Assembly: GCF_027531905.1 (NCBI RefSeq)
Contig: NZ_JAPZSU010000048.1
Coordinates: forward strand, 23,892 to 87,891
Reading direction: 5' to 3'
Length of the DNA stretch: 64,000 nucleotides
Source: Flavobacterium sp.
GTDB taxonomy: Bacteria > Bacteroidota > Bacteroidia > Flavobacteriales > Flavobacteriaceae
Shown here: piece after piece, positions 29,707 through 39,788 of the stretch
How positions within the stretch are numbered: the first letter of the stretch is position 1
Layout of the letters: every line of letters starts with the position of its first letter
Notes under the pieces: model-generated
Seen by the model: only the letters and a program-made list of their open reading frames with translations
Database searches by the model: none
What the model was told of the DNA's origin: nothing
Position numbers and translations under genes: made by a program

Positions 29707-32562
29707 TTATTTCAATTTCTTTTTGATTGCAACTTCATGATAAGCTTCTATAACATCACGTTCTTCAATATCATTAAATCCTTTGATTTGAATACCACAA
29801 TCGTACCCTTTAGCAACCTCTTTCACATCATCTTTAAATCGTTTCAACGCTAAAAGTTCTCCTTCAAAGATCACAACGCCTTCTCTAACAATTCTGATTT
29901 TTGAATTTTTAGTAATCTTACCATCCATAACCATACTACCAGCAATAGAACCCACTTTAGATATTTTGAAAATTTCTCTAATTTCGGCTGTACCTAGAAC
30001 TTCTTCTTTCATTTCAGGCGCCAACATTCCTTCCATTGCATCTTTTAAGTCGTCAATTGCGGCATAAATGATAGAGTAGTAACGAATGTCGATTTCTTCC
30101 TTATCAGCAAGCTGTCTTGCATTTCCAGCAGGACGAACGTTAAATCCAATAATAATTGCATCGGATGCAGAAGCCAACATTACATCTGTTTCAGTAATTG
30201 CTCCAACTCCTTTATGTATAATATTAATTTGAATTTCATCTGTAGACAATTTAGAGAATGAATCTGACAATGCTTCAACTGAACCATCCACATCTCCTTT
30301 AAGAATAATATTAAGCTCTTTAAATTGACCCAAAGCAATTCTTCGTCCAATCTCATCAAGAGTAATATGACGCTGTGTTCTTACCGATTGTTCACGCATT
30401 AATTGAGAACGTTTAGCAGCAATTTGTTTTGCTTCTTTTTCGTCTTCAAAAACATTAAACTTATCACCTGCTGTTGCAGCACCATCTAATCCTAAAACAG
30501 AAACCGGTGTAGAAGGACCTGCTTCTTTAACTACATGTCCACGTTCATCGTGCATCGCTTTAATTTTACCGTGATGCTTCCCTGCCAACATATAATCTCC
30601 TACTCTTAAAGTACCATGTTGTACCAGGATAGTCGAAACATATCCTTTTCCTTTATCCAAAAATGCCTCAACAACCGTTCCTTGAGCAGGTTTATTTGGA
30701 TTAGATTTTAAATCTAAAATTTCAGCTTCTAACAATACTTTTTCTAGTAATTCTTTCACACCAGTACCTACTTTAGCAGAAATGTCATGAGATTGAATTT
30801 TTCCACCCCAGTCTTCCACCAAAAGGTTCATACCAGCCAATCTTTCTTTTACTTTATCTGGATTAGCATTTGGTTTATCAATTTTATTAATAGCAAATAT
30901 AATCGGAACACCTGCAGCTTGAGCGTGAGAAATTGCCTCTTTCGTTTGCGGCATGATGTCATCATCTGCTGCAATAACAATAATTGCGATATCCGTAACT
31001 TGAGCTCCACGTGCACGCATCGCGGTAAAAGCTTCGTGACCTGGTGTGTCTAAGAAAGCAATTTTTTGTCCGTTATCTAAAGTCACCCCATAAGCTCCAA
31101 TGTGCTGTGTGATACCTCCAGATTCCCCTGCAATTACATTTTCTTTACGAATATAATCCAGTAAAGATGTTTTTCCGTGATCGACGTGACCCATTACGGT
31201 AACAATAGGAGCACGTGTTACCAAATCCTCTTCTTTGTCTTCAACTACTTGAATTGCTTCCTCAATATCTACAGTGATAAATTCTACTTCATATCCAAAT
31301 TCATCACAAACAATAGTCAAAGTCTCAGCATCCAAACGTTGATTCATGGTTACCATGATTCCAAGAGACATACAAGTACCAATAACTTTAGTAATTGGCA
31401 CATCCATCATGATCGCAATTTCACCAACAGTAACAAACTCAGTTACCTTGATTGTTTTGCTTCCTTCGTCTAATGCTCTTTGTTCATCATCAGTTTTCTG
31501 ACGATGCGTCTCTCTTTTCTCTCTTCTATATTTTGCCGCTTTGGATTTCCCTCCTTTACCTTGAAGTTTTTCAAGAGTTTCACGAATTTGATTTTTTACC
31601 TCTTCCTCTGTAGGCTCAACTTTAGCCACAATAGCAGGACGATTACCTTTTACAAATCCTGGTCTTGCACTTCTATTCGCATTAAACCCACCACCTGTAT
31701 TGGGAGTGATTTTATTTGGATTTGGAGTTCCCGGCGCTGTAGGAGGTTTTGGCGCACCAGGTTTTGGCGCTATCCTCTTACGTTTATTCTTATTAGCATT
31801 ATTAGCTCCTGCCGCTCCTGGAGCACCAGGTTTGTTTGGAGTAATCTTTGGATCTTCTTTTTTCTTTTTAGGCTTATTGAATTGAGATAAATCAATAATT
31901 TGACCTGTAAGTGTAGTTCCTGACAACTTTTGGTATTGCGTTGTAATAGTTTCCTCAACTGGTTCGTCTGAAACAGGAGTAACAGGCGTTGAAGCAGTAT
32001 TCTCTACAACTGGAGTTACTTCTTTAACTACTTCTTTTTCTTTAATACCAGCAATTGGCTTCGCAACTGGCTGGTCTGTTGAAGGTTTTTCTGGAGAAAT
32101 AGGTTTAGTTTCAACTACAGGTTCAGTTGCTTTTACAGCTGGAACTTCTGGCTTTTTGATAGCTACAGTTGGATTAGAAACAGGAGCAGCTTTTTTCGGA
32201 TTAAGATCAATTTTACCAACTTGAACAGGACCTGTAACTACAGCTCTAGCTTTGATAATTTCTTGTTGTCTTAAACGTTCTTCGTCTGCTTTGCGTTTGT
32301 TTTCGATTTCCTTTTCACGCTCAATGCGCAACGCTTCTTTTTCCTTTCTTTTTTCCTCACCTACTTCTTTCGACGCCTCTTTATTCCCTTTGTCACCAGC
32401 AAACTGACCGCACAAGACATTGTATACATCTTCAGAAATCTTTGTGTTTGGATTTGACTCAATAGCAATCCCTTTATCCTTAAGATAATCCACAGCTCTT
32501 TCTAAAGAAATATTCAATTCCCTTAAAACTTTGTTTATTCTTATTATTCTCTCTTCAGACAT
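29707..32562 (-). CDS. infB: Translation initiation factor IF-2
   Basis: 951 residues. N-terminal IF2_N helix ([21 protein letters not shown]), a long charged and Pro-rich linker at about 70-330, then the G domain with [27 protein letters not shown] and [11 protein letters not shown], and domains II to IV. IF-2 brings initiator tRNA to the ribosome. It is the third gene of the rimP-nusA-infB operon. Confidence 0.97.
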   Translation of the reverse strand: MSEERIIRINKVLRELNISLERAVDYLKDKGIAIESNPNTKISEDVYNVLCGQFAGDKGNKEASKEVGEEKRKEKEALRIEREKEIENKRKADEERLRQQEIIKARAVVTGPVQVGKIDLNPKKAAPVSNPTVAIKKPEVPAVKATEPVVETKPISPEKPSTDQPVAKPIAGIKEKEVVKEVTPVVENTASTPVTPVSDEPVEETITTQYQKLSGTTLTGQIIDLSQFNKPKKKKEDPKITPNKPGAPGAAGANNANKNKRKRIAPKPGAPKPPTAPGTPNPNKITPNTGGGFNANRSARPGFVKGNRPAIVAKVEPTEEEVKNQIRETLEKLQGKGGKSKAAKYRREKRETHRQKTDDEQRALDEGSKTIKVTEFVTVGEIAIMMDVPITKVIGTCMSLGIMVTMNQRLDAETLTIVCDEFGYEVEFITVDIEEAIQVVEDKEEDLVTRAPIVTVMGHVDHGKTSLLDYIRKENVIAGESGGITQHIGAYGVTLDNGQKIAFLDTPGHEAFTAMRARGAQVTDIAIIVIAADDDIMPQTKEAISHAQAAGVPIIFAINKIDKPNANPDKVKERLAGMNLLVEDWGGKIQSHDISAKVGTGVKELLEKVLLEAEILDLKSNPNKPAQGTVVEAFLDKGKGYVSTILVQHGTLRVGDYMLAGKHHGKIKAMHDERGHVVKEAGPSTPVSVLGLDGAATAGDKFNVFEDEKEAKQIAAKRSQLMREQSVRTQRHITLDEIGRRIALGQFKELNIILKGDVDGSVEALSDSFSKLSTDEIQINIIHKGVGAITETDVMLASASDAIIIGFNVRPAGNARQLADKEEIDIRYYSIIYAAIDDLKDAMEGMLAPEMKEEVLGTAEIREIFKISKVGSIAGSMVMDGKITKNSKIRIVREGVVIFEGELLALKRFKDDVKEVAKGYDCGIQIKGFNDIEERDVIEAYHEVAIKKKLK

Positions 32563-32614
32563 AAAACCTTTTTATTATTATCTTTTTTTGTTGTGTTGTT
32601 AGAAGAATATAGAT

Positions 32615-33868
32615 TTAACTATCGAATTCTTCTTTCAAAATTCTCATTACATCTAAAATTGTTTCTTCTTCTAGATCTGTTCTTCTAACTAAATCTTCTA
32701 CTTCTTGTTTCAAAATACTTTTTGCAGTATCTAAACCAATTTTCGCAAATTCTTCTATTACCCAGTCTTCTATTTCATCTGAAAACTCAGTCAATTCAAC
32801 ATCGTCCTCATCAGCTGTAGCACCAGCAATATCACCTTCACGAATTACATCTAATTCATAACCCGTAAGCATTCCTGCCAATTTAATATTGTGTCCACCA
32901 CGTCCGATAGCTTTAGAAACTTCTTCTAATTTCAAAAACACTTCAGCGCGTTTGGTCTCTTCGTTAATTTTAATAGAAGAAACTTTAGCGGGACTCAATG
33001 CTCTTGTTATAAATAACTGAATATTATTTGTATAATTAATTACATCAATATTTTCATTTCCTAACTCCCTTACAATTCCGTGGATACGAGATCCTTTCAT
33101 TCCCACACAGGCACCTACAGGATCAATTCTATCGTCATAAGAATCTACGGCAACTTTTGCTTTTTCTCCAGGAATCCTAACCACATTTTTCACCATGATT
33201 AAACCATCGAAAACCTCAGGGATTTCTTGCTCAAACAATTTTTCTAAAAACTTATCAGAAGTTCTAGACATAATGATTTGAGGTTTATTTCCTTTTAGCT
33301 CTACACTCTCAATAATCCCACGTACATTATCTCCTTTTCTGAAGAAATCTGAAGGAATTTGTTTCTCTTTTGGCAAAACAATCTCATTTCCTTCATCATC
33401 AACCAAAATTACAACTCGTGGACGCACATGGTGTACTTCGGCAGTGTAAATATCACCAATAATGTCTTTAAATTGTTTATAAAGATTGGTATTGTCGTGT
33501 TCGTGTATCTTTGAAATCAAATTTTGACGTAAAGCCAAAATTGCTCTTCTTCCTAAATCAATCAATTTAACCTCTTCGGAAACCTCTTCTCCAATTTCAA
33601 AGTCGGCTTCAATCTTACGAGCTTCTGTTAAAGTAATTTCTTCATTTTCGAAATCCAAATCCTCATCAGCAACAATGACTCTTCTTCTCCAAATCTCCAT
33701 ATCTCCTTTATCAGGATTTATAATAATATCGAAGTTATCATCTGAACCATATTTCTTTTTCAATGCATTTCTAAATACATCTTCTAAAATTGCCATAAGC
33801 GTTACACGATCAATAAGTTTATCATCTTTAAACTCTGAAAATGAATCGATTAATGCTAAATTTTCCAT
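32615..33868 (-). CDS. nusA: Transcription elongation/termination factor NusA
   Basis: 417 residues. NusA N-terminal domain, S1 domain at about 130-200 (IIGDIYTAEVHHVRPRVVI), then two KH domains with DPVGACVGMKGSRIHGIV and EVSKAIGRGGHNIKLA. It lacks the C-terminal acidic repeats of E. coli, as is usual outside gamma-proteobacteria. It modulates pausing and hairpin-dependent termination, which may matter for the hairpin in its own operon leader. Confidence 0.96.
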   Translation of the reverse strand: MENLALIDSFSEFKDDKLIDRVTLMAILEDVFRNALKKKYGSDDNFDIIINPDKGDMEIWRRRVIVADEDLDFENEEITLTEARKIEADFEIGEEVSEEVKLIDLGRRAILALRQNLISKIHEHDNTNLYKQFKDIIGDIYTAEVHHVRPRVVILVDDEGNEIVLPKEKQIPSDFFRKGDNVRGIIESVELKGNKPQIIMSRTSDKFLEKLFEQEIPEVFDGLIMVKNVVRIPGEKAKVAVDSYDDRIDPVGACVGMKGSRIHGIVRELGNENIDVINYTNNIQLFITRALSPAKVSSIKINEETKRAEVFLKLEEVSKAIGRGGHNIKLAGMLTGYELDVIREGDIAGATADEDDVELTEFSDEIEDWVIEEFAKIGLDTAKSILKQEVEDLVRRTDLEEETILDVMRILKEEFDS

Positions 33869-33881
33869 GCGAATTCTTTAA

Positions 33882-34346
33882 TTAAAATGTTACTGTAACA
33901 ATTGCTTCTTTAATATCTGCGTAAGGCAACTTCAGTTCTCTTTGAACAGTTTCCTTTCCTTTTCCTACTTTTTTTGGCTCTCTGGCTTTCCATGACAAAA
34001 TTATAAAAACATCGTTAGCTTCAACTAATTCTGCCTCAATAATTTCCGTTCCTGTCTTAACAATTAATGTTCTGCCCACATTTTTTTTATACTGACGAAT
34101 CATTTTTAATGGAGAACCTACGCCAACTGAAGCAACTTCGAGAGAAAAATCTTGTTCTTCACGGTCTAAATTATTTTCAATTGCACGGCTAATATCTATA
34201 CAATCCTGAAGAGCAACTCCATTATCTCCATCTAGCGAAACTATTATCTTACAGGCATCTGTTATAGTTAAATCGATTAAAAAAACAGAAGTCCTTTCCG
34301 ATAAAGCTTCTTCAACCAATGCATTTACTTTTTCTTTAAATGTCAT
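33882..34346 (-). CDS. rimP: Ribosome maturation factor RimP
   Basis: 154 residues. The two-domain RimP fold is recognisable from [36 protein letters not shown] and the Sm-like C-terminal half. It helps assemble the 30S subunit. First gene of the operon, 13 bp before nusA. Its leader holds a strong promoter box and a terminator-like hairpin. Confidence 0.93.
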   Translation of the reverse strand: MTFKEKVNALVEEALSERTSVFLIDLTITDACKIIVSLDGDNGVALQDCIDISRAIENNLDREEQDFSLEVASVGVGSPLKMIRQYKKNVGRTLIVKTGTEIIEAELVEANDVFIILSWKAREPKKVGKGKETVQRELKLPYADIKEAIVTVTF

Positions 34347-34365
34347 ATTTTTATAACTATTTTAT

Positions 34366-34390
34366 AAAAAGAGGGGACATTAGTCCCCTC
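34366..34390 (-). promoter_or_regulatory. Terminator-like hairpin in the rimP-nusA-infB leader
   Basis: On the minus strand GAGGGGAC, loop TAAT, GTCCCCTC, then TTTTT. It is a GC-rich perfect 8-bp stem with a U-tract, between the predicted transcription start (about 34412) and the rimP ATG (34346). No gene on this strand ends here, so an attenuator is more likely than an ordinary terminator. Confidence 0.65.
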
Positions 34391-34418
34391 ATTACTTAAC
34401 TTTTAATAAATAACGGTG

Positions 34419-34426
34419 CAAATATA
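34419..34426 (-). promoter_or_regulatory. -7 box of the rimP-nusA-infB promoter
   Basis: TATATTTG followed by CACC on the minus strand, an exact TAnnTTTG match. No TTG sits at the best distance; the nearest (34438-34440) is 11 bp away. The leader would be about 66 nt. Confidence 0.6.
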
Positions 34427-34450
34427 GTGTTTTTTTACAAATCATTTTAT

Positions 34451-34481
34451 TTGAATACGGTAAAAAAAAATCTTATCTTTA
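34451..34481 (+). promoter_or_regulatory. Promoter of the universal stress protein gene
   Basis: TTG (34451-34453), 20-bp spacer, TATCTTTA (34474-34481), close to the Bacteroidota consensus. It lies about 50 bp before ATG 34532 and is divergent from the rimP promoter. Confidence 0.5.
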
Positions 34482-34531
34482 CTATAGCCTTTTAAAAAAA
34501 GGATTTTCTTACAATTAAACCCAATCTACTC

Positions 34532-35356
34532 ATGAAACGGATTTTAGTCCCAACCGACTTTTCAGTTTATGCCGAAAACGCATTAAAAGCCGCTGCTCAA
34601 TTAGCCAAAAAACACAATGCTGAAATTTTATTACTTCACATGTTAGAACTACCTAACCAAATGAGTGATGCTATTTCAAGCGGAAAAAGCATTCCAGAGG
34701 TGATGTTTTTTATTCAAAAAGCTAAAGAAACTTTTGCAGAAATTTTTGATCGCCCTTATCTTGATGGAATCGAAGTTACAGAATTCATTCAATTTGAAAA
34801 AGCTTTCGATGGTATACTACGATTTACCAAAAAAAACGAAGTAGATCTTATTATTATGGGGTCTCACGGCGCTTCTGGTGTTGAAGAAATTTTTATTGGC
34901 TCTAATACAGAAAAAGTTGTGCGTTTGTCAGATGTTCCTGTTTTAGTTATCAAAAAAGACGAAGGCGAATTTGCACCAAAAGAAATAGTATTTGCCTCAG
35001 ATTTCTCTAACGAAACTAAAGTTCCTTTCTTAAAAATGAAAGACATCGCAAGTAAATTAGACGCAAAGATTAACCTAGTAACCATTTGCACTCCTAATAG
35101 CTTTAAAACCACGGACGCCGCAACCGCAACCATGGAAGCTTTTGCGCACGAGTTTGCACTTAGTAATTTTAGCATTACTATCTACAATGAGTCCAATATA
35201 GAAAAAGGGATTCTAAATTTCGCTAATAAAATTAATGCTGACTTAATTTGTATTTACACTCATGGCAGAACAGGCTTAGCCCATTTTTTCAATGGAAGCA
35301 TCACAGAGGATATCGTGAACCATACTCAAAAACCTGTTTTAACTTTTAAACTCTAA
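34532..35356 (+). CDS. Tandem universal stress protein (UspA family)
   Basis: 274 residues with two Usp domains. The first (1-142) starts KRILVPTDFSVYAENAL and ends with the ATP-binding GSHGASGVEEIFIGSNTEKVV and PVLVIK. The second (about 150-274) starts KEIVFASDFSNE and has a weaker loop THGRTGLAHFFNGSITEDIV. The nucleotide loop G-2x-G-9x-G(S/T) is preserved in both, though in altered form. Stress survival is the family role; the trigger is not visible here. Confidence 0.9.
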   Translation: MKRILVPTDFSVYAENALKAAAQLAKKHNAEILLLHMLELPNQMSDAISSGKSIPEVMFFIQKAKETFAEIFDRPYLDGIEVTEFIQFEKAFDGILRFTKKNEVDLIIMGSHGASGVEEIFIGSNTEKVVRLSDVPVLVIKKDEGEFAPKEIVFASDFSNETKVPFLKMKDIASKLDAKINLVTICTPNSFKTTDAATATMEAFAHEFALSNFSITIYNESNIEKGILNFANKINADLICIYTHGRTGLAHFFNGSITEDIVNHTQKPVLTFKL

Positions 35357-35363
35357 AACAAAA

Positions 35364-35416
35364 TGCCTCATGAAAATGAGGCATAAAAAAAAGCCTCTCA
35401 ATTGAGAGGCTTTTTT
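35364..35416. terminator. Double hairpin terminator between usp and tRNA-Gln
   Basis: First hairpin TGCCTCAT-GAAA-ATGAGGCA (35364-35383). The second, GCCTCTCAATTGAGAGGC (35393-35410), is a perfect palindrome flanked by an A-run and a T-run, so it can act in both directions: for usp on the plus strand and for the tRNA on the minus strand. Confidence 0.85.
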
Positions 35417-35417
35417 G

Positions 35418-35488
35418 TTGGTCTACTAGGACTCGAACCTAGAAAGACTGCACCAAAAACAGTTGTGTTACCATTACACCATAGACCA
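35418..35488 (-). tRNA. tRNA-Gln (TTG anticodon)
   Basis: On the minus strand a full 71-nt cloverleaf can be folded: acceptor TGGTCTA/TAGACCA, D-arm GTGT/ACAC with AATGGTA loop, anticodon stem ACTGT/GCAGT with loop TTTTGGT (anticodon TTG), T-arm CTAGG-TTCGAGT-CCTAG, discriminator A. CCA is not encoded. Its promoter is 20 bp upstream. Confidence 0.95.
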
Positions 35489-35508
35489 GCAGTGCGATTA
35501 AGCGAGTG

Positions 35509-35538
35509 CAAATTTAATACAAATTTTAAGTTGTACAA
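35509..35538 (-). promoter_or_regulatory. Promoter of tRNA-Gln
   Basis: On the minus strand TTG (35536-35538), exactly 19 bp, then TAAATTTG (35509-35516). This is an ideal match to the Bacteroidota housekeeping promoter. Confidence 0.8.
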
Positions 35539-35638
35539 ATTTTTAAGACGATTTTATTCAAAAAAAATGAAAATAATTTACAAATCGAAATCAAAAAAAA
35601 TCAAAAACTCTAGTTTTCAGAAACTTGCAACATTCTAC

Positions 35639-35646
35639 TACTTTTG
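35639..35646 (+). promoter_or_regulatory. Candidate -7 box of the DUF2723 gene
   Basis: TACTTTTG followed by CAG matches TAnnTTTG, about 80 bp before ATG 35726. Confidence 0.45.
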
Positions 35647-35725
35647 CAGAAAATAATGTTAATGCTTGTTACGTTACACAAAAAAACATTTTCTTTGTAA
35701 TTGAAAACAAACTCTATAAAAATTC

Positions 35726-38700
35726 ATGGATAAGACCTCTTTCAACTTTAATAAATGGAACACCATTTTAGGCTGGATTGCTTTCGGCATTGCTTTAATT
35801 ACTTACTCATTAACGGTAGAACCCACGATGAGTTTTTGGGATTGTGGAGAATACATTGCAACCGCTGCTAAACTGGAAGTTGGTCACCCTCCCGGAGCCC
35901 CACTTTTTCAAATGATGGGTGCTTTCTTTGCCATGTTCGCTTCAAACGATCAACACGTTGCTTTAATGGTGAATATGTTATCTGTATTTTCAAGCGCTTT
36001 TACCATATTATTTATGTTCTGGTCTAGTTCAATGATTTTGAGAAAAATAATTGCTAGAGTTTCAGAAATCAATACCAATAATAATATAGTAATCTTAGGA
36101 AGTTCTTTTGTTGGCACTCTTGCTTATACATTTTCTGATAGTTTTTGGTATAACGCAGTAGAAGCAGAGGTTTATGCAATGGCTTCCCTGTTAATTGCTT
36201 TACTTTTTTGGCTAGGCTTGCGTTGGGAACAAGACATGGATAAACCAAAAGGAAACAAATGGCTGCTTATTATCTCATTAGTAATTGGGTTATCCTTTGG
36301 CGTTCACTTTATGGCGCTACTTACTATTCCTGCTATTGGATTTTTATATTATTTCAAACATTATGAAAAGGTTACTATTAAAAATTTCATTATTGCTAAT
36401 GTTGTTGTAATATCTGTATTATTATTCATTTTCAAATTACTTCTTCCTTTAACAATGGCTTTCTTTGGAAAAACAGAAGTGTTTATGGTTAATTCTCTAG
36501 GAATGCCATTTGATTCTGGGACAATTTTTGTTGCCATTTTATTTGGTTTATTCTTCTACTTTGGATTAAAATACACTCGCCAAAAAGGATTGGTTTTTCA
36601 CAACACCATAATTCTTTGCATTTTATTTATTTTAATTGGCTTTTCAACTTGGATGATGTTACCTATTCGAGCCAATGCTAATGTGGTTATCAACGAAAAC
36701 AAACCATCAGACGCAAGAGAAGTTTTAGCCTATTACAACAGAGAGCAATATGGCGCGAGTCCATTGTTCTATGGATCACAATATACTGAAGCTTTTGCGG
36801 GCCTTGATCCAAATAATCCTTATTTAGACAAAGCTCCCAATTATGAAAGAGATTACAAAAGCGGAAAATATGTTATTGTAAACAACTTTAAAAATGCAGA
36901 ACAAAATAGTGATGATAGTCACAAAACTATTTTGCCACGAATGAGAAGTGCAGATCATATTGAAAACTATATCAATTTTACCAATCCACCGGCCTTTAGA
37001 CTAAATCCTAACTATCCTTATGAAGAAGATTTGGTAAAATACGGTATTGACCCAAGTCAGTTAAGCGAAGAAGACCTGAATAAAGCTACCGCGCAAGTTC
37101 GAAACGAAATAGAAAAAATTGTTGCAGAATTTAGAAGTGCTTACGCTCAGAAACAAATTGACAATAGCGGCTACATTAAATTCCTAAAAAGCTACGGCGA
37201 TTACTTGATTGTAGACAAACCAACCACAGTAGACAATTTTACGTTTATGTTCGAATACCAATTTGGTTATATGTATTGGAGATATTTAATGTGGAATTTC
37301 GTAGGAAGACAAAACGACATTCAAGGTAAATATGACAATCTTGATGGCAATTGGATTAGTGGTATTCCATTTATGGACTCCATTCATCTTGGATCTCAAG
37401 ATAACCTTCCGTCGGATGTATTAAATAATAAAGGGAGAAACACTTATTACTTCCTACCTTTTATCCTTGGCTTAATTGGCTTAATGTACCATGCGAACAA
37501 AGACCTGAAAAGCTTTTATGTTCTTTTAGTATTATTCTTGTTTACAGGTTTTGCACTTAAAATTTATCTAAACGAACGTCCATTTGAACCAAGAGAAAGA
37601 GACTATGCCTTAGTAGGATCCTTTTATGTTTTTGCCATTTGGATAGGATTTGGTGTTTATGCTCTCTATGAAAGTCTTCAAAAATATTTGGCACCAAAAA
37701 TAGCTGGACCAATTATTATTGCAGGAAGTTTGCTAGCCGCTCCAGTTTTAATGGCTTCTCAAAACTGGGACGATCATGACCGCTCAAACAAATATACCGC
37801 TGTTGCAATGGCAAAAGCTTACCTAAATTCGTGCGATAAAAACGCTATTTTGTTCACCATTGGAGACAATGACACGTTCCCTTTATGGTACGCTCAAGAA
37901 ATTGAAAAGGTACGAACTGATATTCGAATTGTGAATACCAGTCTGTTTATGACTGATTGGTACATCGATCAAATGAAACGAAAAGCATACGAATCAGAAC
38001 CTCTACCGATATCGTTTAATCATGAAGACTATGTAGGTGACAAACTAGATTATGTAGCCCATATTCCAAAAATTGAAAACAGATGGGACATCAAAGACAT
38101 GATTACTTTTATCAAAAATCCAAAATCAATTGTTGAAATGGACAATGGTCAGTCAATTCATTTTTACCCAACAAATAAAATCAGACTTGCCGTTGACAAA
38201 GAAGCCGTTATCAAAAATAAGGTAGTATCTCCAAAACAATACGACTCGATAGTTCCTTATATAGATATTGACATGAAAGGTCGTGCTTTATACAAAAATC
38301 GATTGATGATGCTTGATTTAATCGCTAACAACAATTGGAAAAGACCTATTTATTTTAGTGGAGGTGCTTATGATGACGAAGATTTTCTTTGGATGAAAAA
38401 CTACCTTCAATTAGACGGAATGACTTATAAATTGGTTCCTATCAAAACTGTCATCCCAAAAGACGCAAGTCCACTAGAAATGGGAGGAATTGATAGTGAT
38501 AAAATGTACAAAAATGTGATGAAATGGGATTGGGGAAATAGCGAAAGCCTTACTATTTATCATGACCCTGAAACAAGAAAAAACAGTATCACTTATCGCT
38601 CTTACTTGTCAAGATTAATGAATCAATTGATTTTGGAAGGCAAAAAAGACCAAGCAAAAAATATCATAGAACTAGCTATGACCAAAATGCCCTTGGAGAA

Positions 38701-39007
38701 ATTTGGCTATTACTCCTTAGTTGAACCTTTTGCCAAAGGATATTATGACATTAACGAAAAAGCAAAAGCTCAAGATTTATTATCAAAATTAATAGTAAAG
38801 TACAAAGAAAACCTCAAATATTACAGCACCTTACCTCCTTCCGAACAATCAGATATTGCTATTGATATCATTACGGATATCGAACGTTATAGAAGTTTAT
38901 TATTAGTAATGAAAGAAAGTGGAGATTTGGATTTTTACAATAAAAACAAAGCACAATTTAATACCTATATCACAATCTTTGAAAGATTTGGTAGAGAAAA
39001 AGAATAA
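35726..39007 (+). CDS. DUF2723 (GT117-like) membrane glycosyltransferase
   Basis: 1093 residues. The N-terminal half has about a dozen membrane helices of GT-C type. The first periplasmic loop carries the acidic motif FWDCGEYIATAAKLEVGHPPG, the likely catalytic and metal site. The C-terminal half is soluble, with FTIGDNDTFPLWYAQ, and ends in TPR-like helices. DUF2723 includes human TMEM260, shown to be a protein O-mannosyltransferase, so a role in protein O-glycosylation at the periplasmic face is plausible. Bacteroidota have a general O-glycosylation system. The donor and targets are unknown. A strong terminator follows. Confidence 0.8.
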   Translation: MDKTSFNFNKWNTILGWIAFGIALITYSLTVEPTMSFWDCGEYIATAAKLEVGHPPGAPLFQMMGAFFAMFASNDQHVALMVNMLSVFSSAFTILFMFWSSSMILRKIIARVSEINTNNNIVILGSSFVGTLAYTFSDSFWYNAVEAEVYAMASLLIALLFWLGLRWEQDMDKPKGNKWLLIISLVIGLSFGVHFMALLTIPAIGFLYYFKHYEKVTIKNFIIANVVVISVLLFIFKLLLPLTMAFFGKTEVFMVNSLGMPFDSGTIFVAILFGLFFYFGLKYTRQKGLVFHNTIILCILFILIGFSTWMMLPIRANANVVINENKPSDAREVLAYYNREQYGASPLFYGSQYTEAFAGLDPNNPYLDKAPNYERDYKSGKYVIVNNFKNAEQNSDDSHKTILPRMRSADHIENYINFTNPPAFRLNPNYPYEEDLVKYGIDPSQLSEEDLNKATAQVRNEIEKIVAEFRSAYAQKQIDNSGYIKFLKSYGDYLIVDKPTTVDNFTFMFEYQFGYMYWRYLMWNFVGRQNDIQGKYDNLDGNWISGIPFMDSIHLGSQDNLPSDVLNNKGRNTYYFLPFILGLIGLMYHANKDLKSFYVLLVLFLFTGFALKIYLNERPFEPRERDYALVGSFYVFAIWIGFGVYALYESLQKYLAPKIAGPIIIAGSLLAAPVLMASQNWDDHDRSNKYTAVAMAKAYLNSCDKNAILFTIGDNDTFPLWYAQEIEKVRTDIRIVNTSLFMTDWYIDQMKRKAYESEPLPISFNHEDYVGDKLDYVAHIPKIENRWDIKDMITFIKNPKSIVEMDNGQSIHFYPTNKIRLAVDKEAVIKNKVVSPKQYDSIVPYIDIDMKGRALYKNRLMMLDLIANNNWKRPIYFSGGAYDDEDFLWMKNYLQLDGMTYKLVPIKTVIPKDASPLEMGGIDSDKMYKNVMKWDWGNSESLTIYHDPETRKNSITYRSYLSRLMNQLILEGKKDQAKNIIELAMTKMPLEKFGYYSLVEPFAKGYYDINEKAKAQDLLSKLIVKYKENLKYYSTLPPSEQSDIAIDIITDIERYRSLLLVMKESGDLDFYNKNKAQFNTYITIFERFGREKE

Positions 39008-39029
39008 CACAAAGAACACCTTCTGATAA

Positions 39030-39063
39030 ATGTAGCATAACTAGTTTATGCTACATTTTTTTT
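39030..39063 (+). terminator. Terminator after the DUF2723 gene
   Basis: Perfect 11-bp stem ATGTAGCATAA / TTATGCTACAT with a 5-base loop, then eight T residues. Confidence 0.9.
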
Positions 39064-39087
39064 ATCTTTAAAATTAAAAAAAAGAAT

Positions 39088-39729
39088 ATGTCATTCTATT
39101 GGATTAAAACCAATGCCCTCATTAAAACGTATTTTTCCAATTATATTTGGGACATCCCTAATAAAAACAATTGTATTTATTTAACTTTTGATGATGGTCC
39201 CACACCCGAAGTGACAAATTGGGTACTCAACCTTTTAAAAAAAGAAAACATCAAAGCTACTTTCTTCTGCATTGGTAAAAACATTCAAGCACAACCAGAA
39301 CTTTTCAAACAAATAGTTAATGAAGGACATACTGTTGGCAATCACACCAACGATCACTACAATGGCTGGAAAAATAGCGAAGAAATTTACATAGAAAACA
39401 CCAAAAAATGTGATGCTATTATTACTCTAAACACGGGTAAGCAGCCCTACCTCTTTCGTCCTCCTTATGGTCGAATCAAAAGAGGACAAGCGAAAAAAAT
39501 TAAGGAATTAGGCTATAAAATTATTATGTGGGATGTACTAAGTGCTGATTTCGATACACAAATCACACCTGAAAAATGTCTAAATAATGTAATATCGTCT
39601 GTTCAACCAGGAAGTATCATTGTTTTTCACGACAGCTTAAAAGCGGAAAAAAACTTAAAATATACCCTTCCAAAAACTATAAACTACTTAAAACAGAAAG
39701 GATTTACATTTGAAGTCATTCCAAGATGA
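39088..39729 (+). CDS. Polysaccharide deacetylase (NodB/CE4 domain)
   Basis: 213 residues. All CE4 motifs are visible: TFDDGPTPE (catalytic base Asp and metal Asp), GNHTNDH (metal His residues), RPPYGRIK, WDVLSADFD and VFHDS. No signal peptide or membrane helix is clear, so the place of action is uncertain. Members remove N-acetyl groups from peptidoglycan or other acetylated glycans. The substrate cannot be assigned. Confidence 0.9.
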   Translation: MSFYWIKTNALIKTYFSNYIWDIPNKNNCIYLTFDDGPTPEVTNWVLNLLKKENIKATFFCIGKNIQAQPELFKQIVNEGHTVGNHTNDHYNGWKNSEEIYIENTKKCDAIITLNTGKQPYLFRPPYGRIKRGQAKKIKELGYKIIMWDVLSADFDTQITPEKCLNNVISSVQPGSIIVFHDSLKAEKNLKYTLPKTINYLKQKGFTFEVIPR

Positions 39730-39788
39730 TTCAAATATAAATCCGTTACTTATATGAAATAAAACTAAGTCTTCTTTTACCCCAAAAA

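Noticed and set aside
31480..31890. Open frame of 136 codons antisense to infB
   Set aside because: It lies entirely opposite the low-complexity linker of IF-2; composition follows the complement of Pro/Ala/Lys codons.
35418..35488. tRNA-Gln as an integration site
   Set aside because: No integrase gene and no direct repeat of the tRNA 3' end was seen in the flanks.
35402..35656. Open frame of 84 codons on the plus strand across the tRNA region
   Set aside because: It runs antisense through tRNA-Gln and into AT-rich spacer; the first half is the complement of a tRNA.
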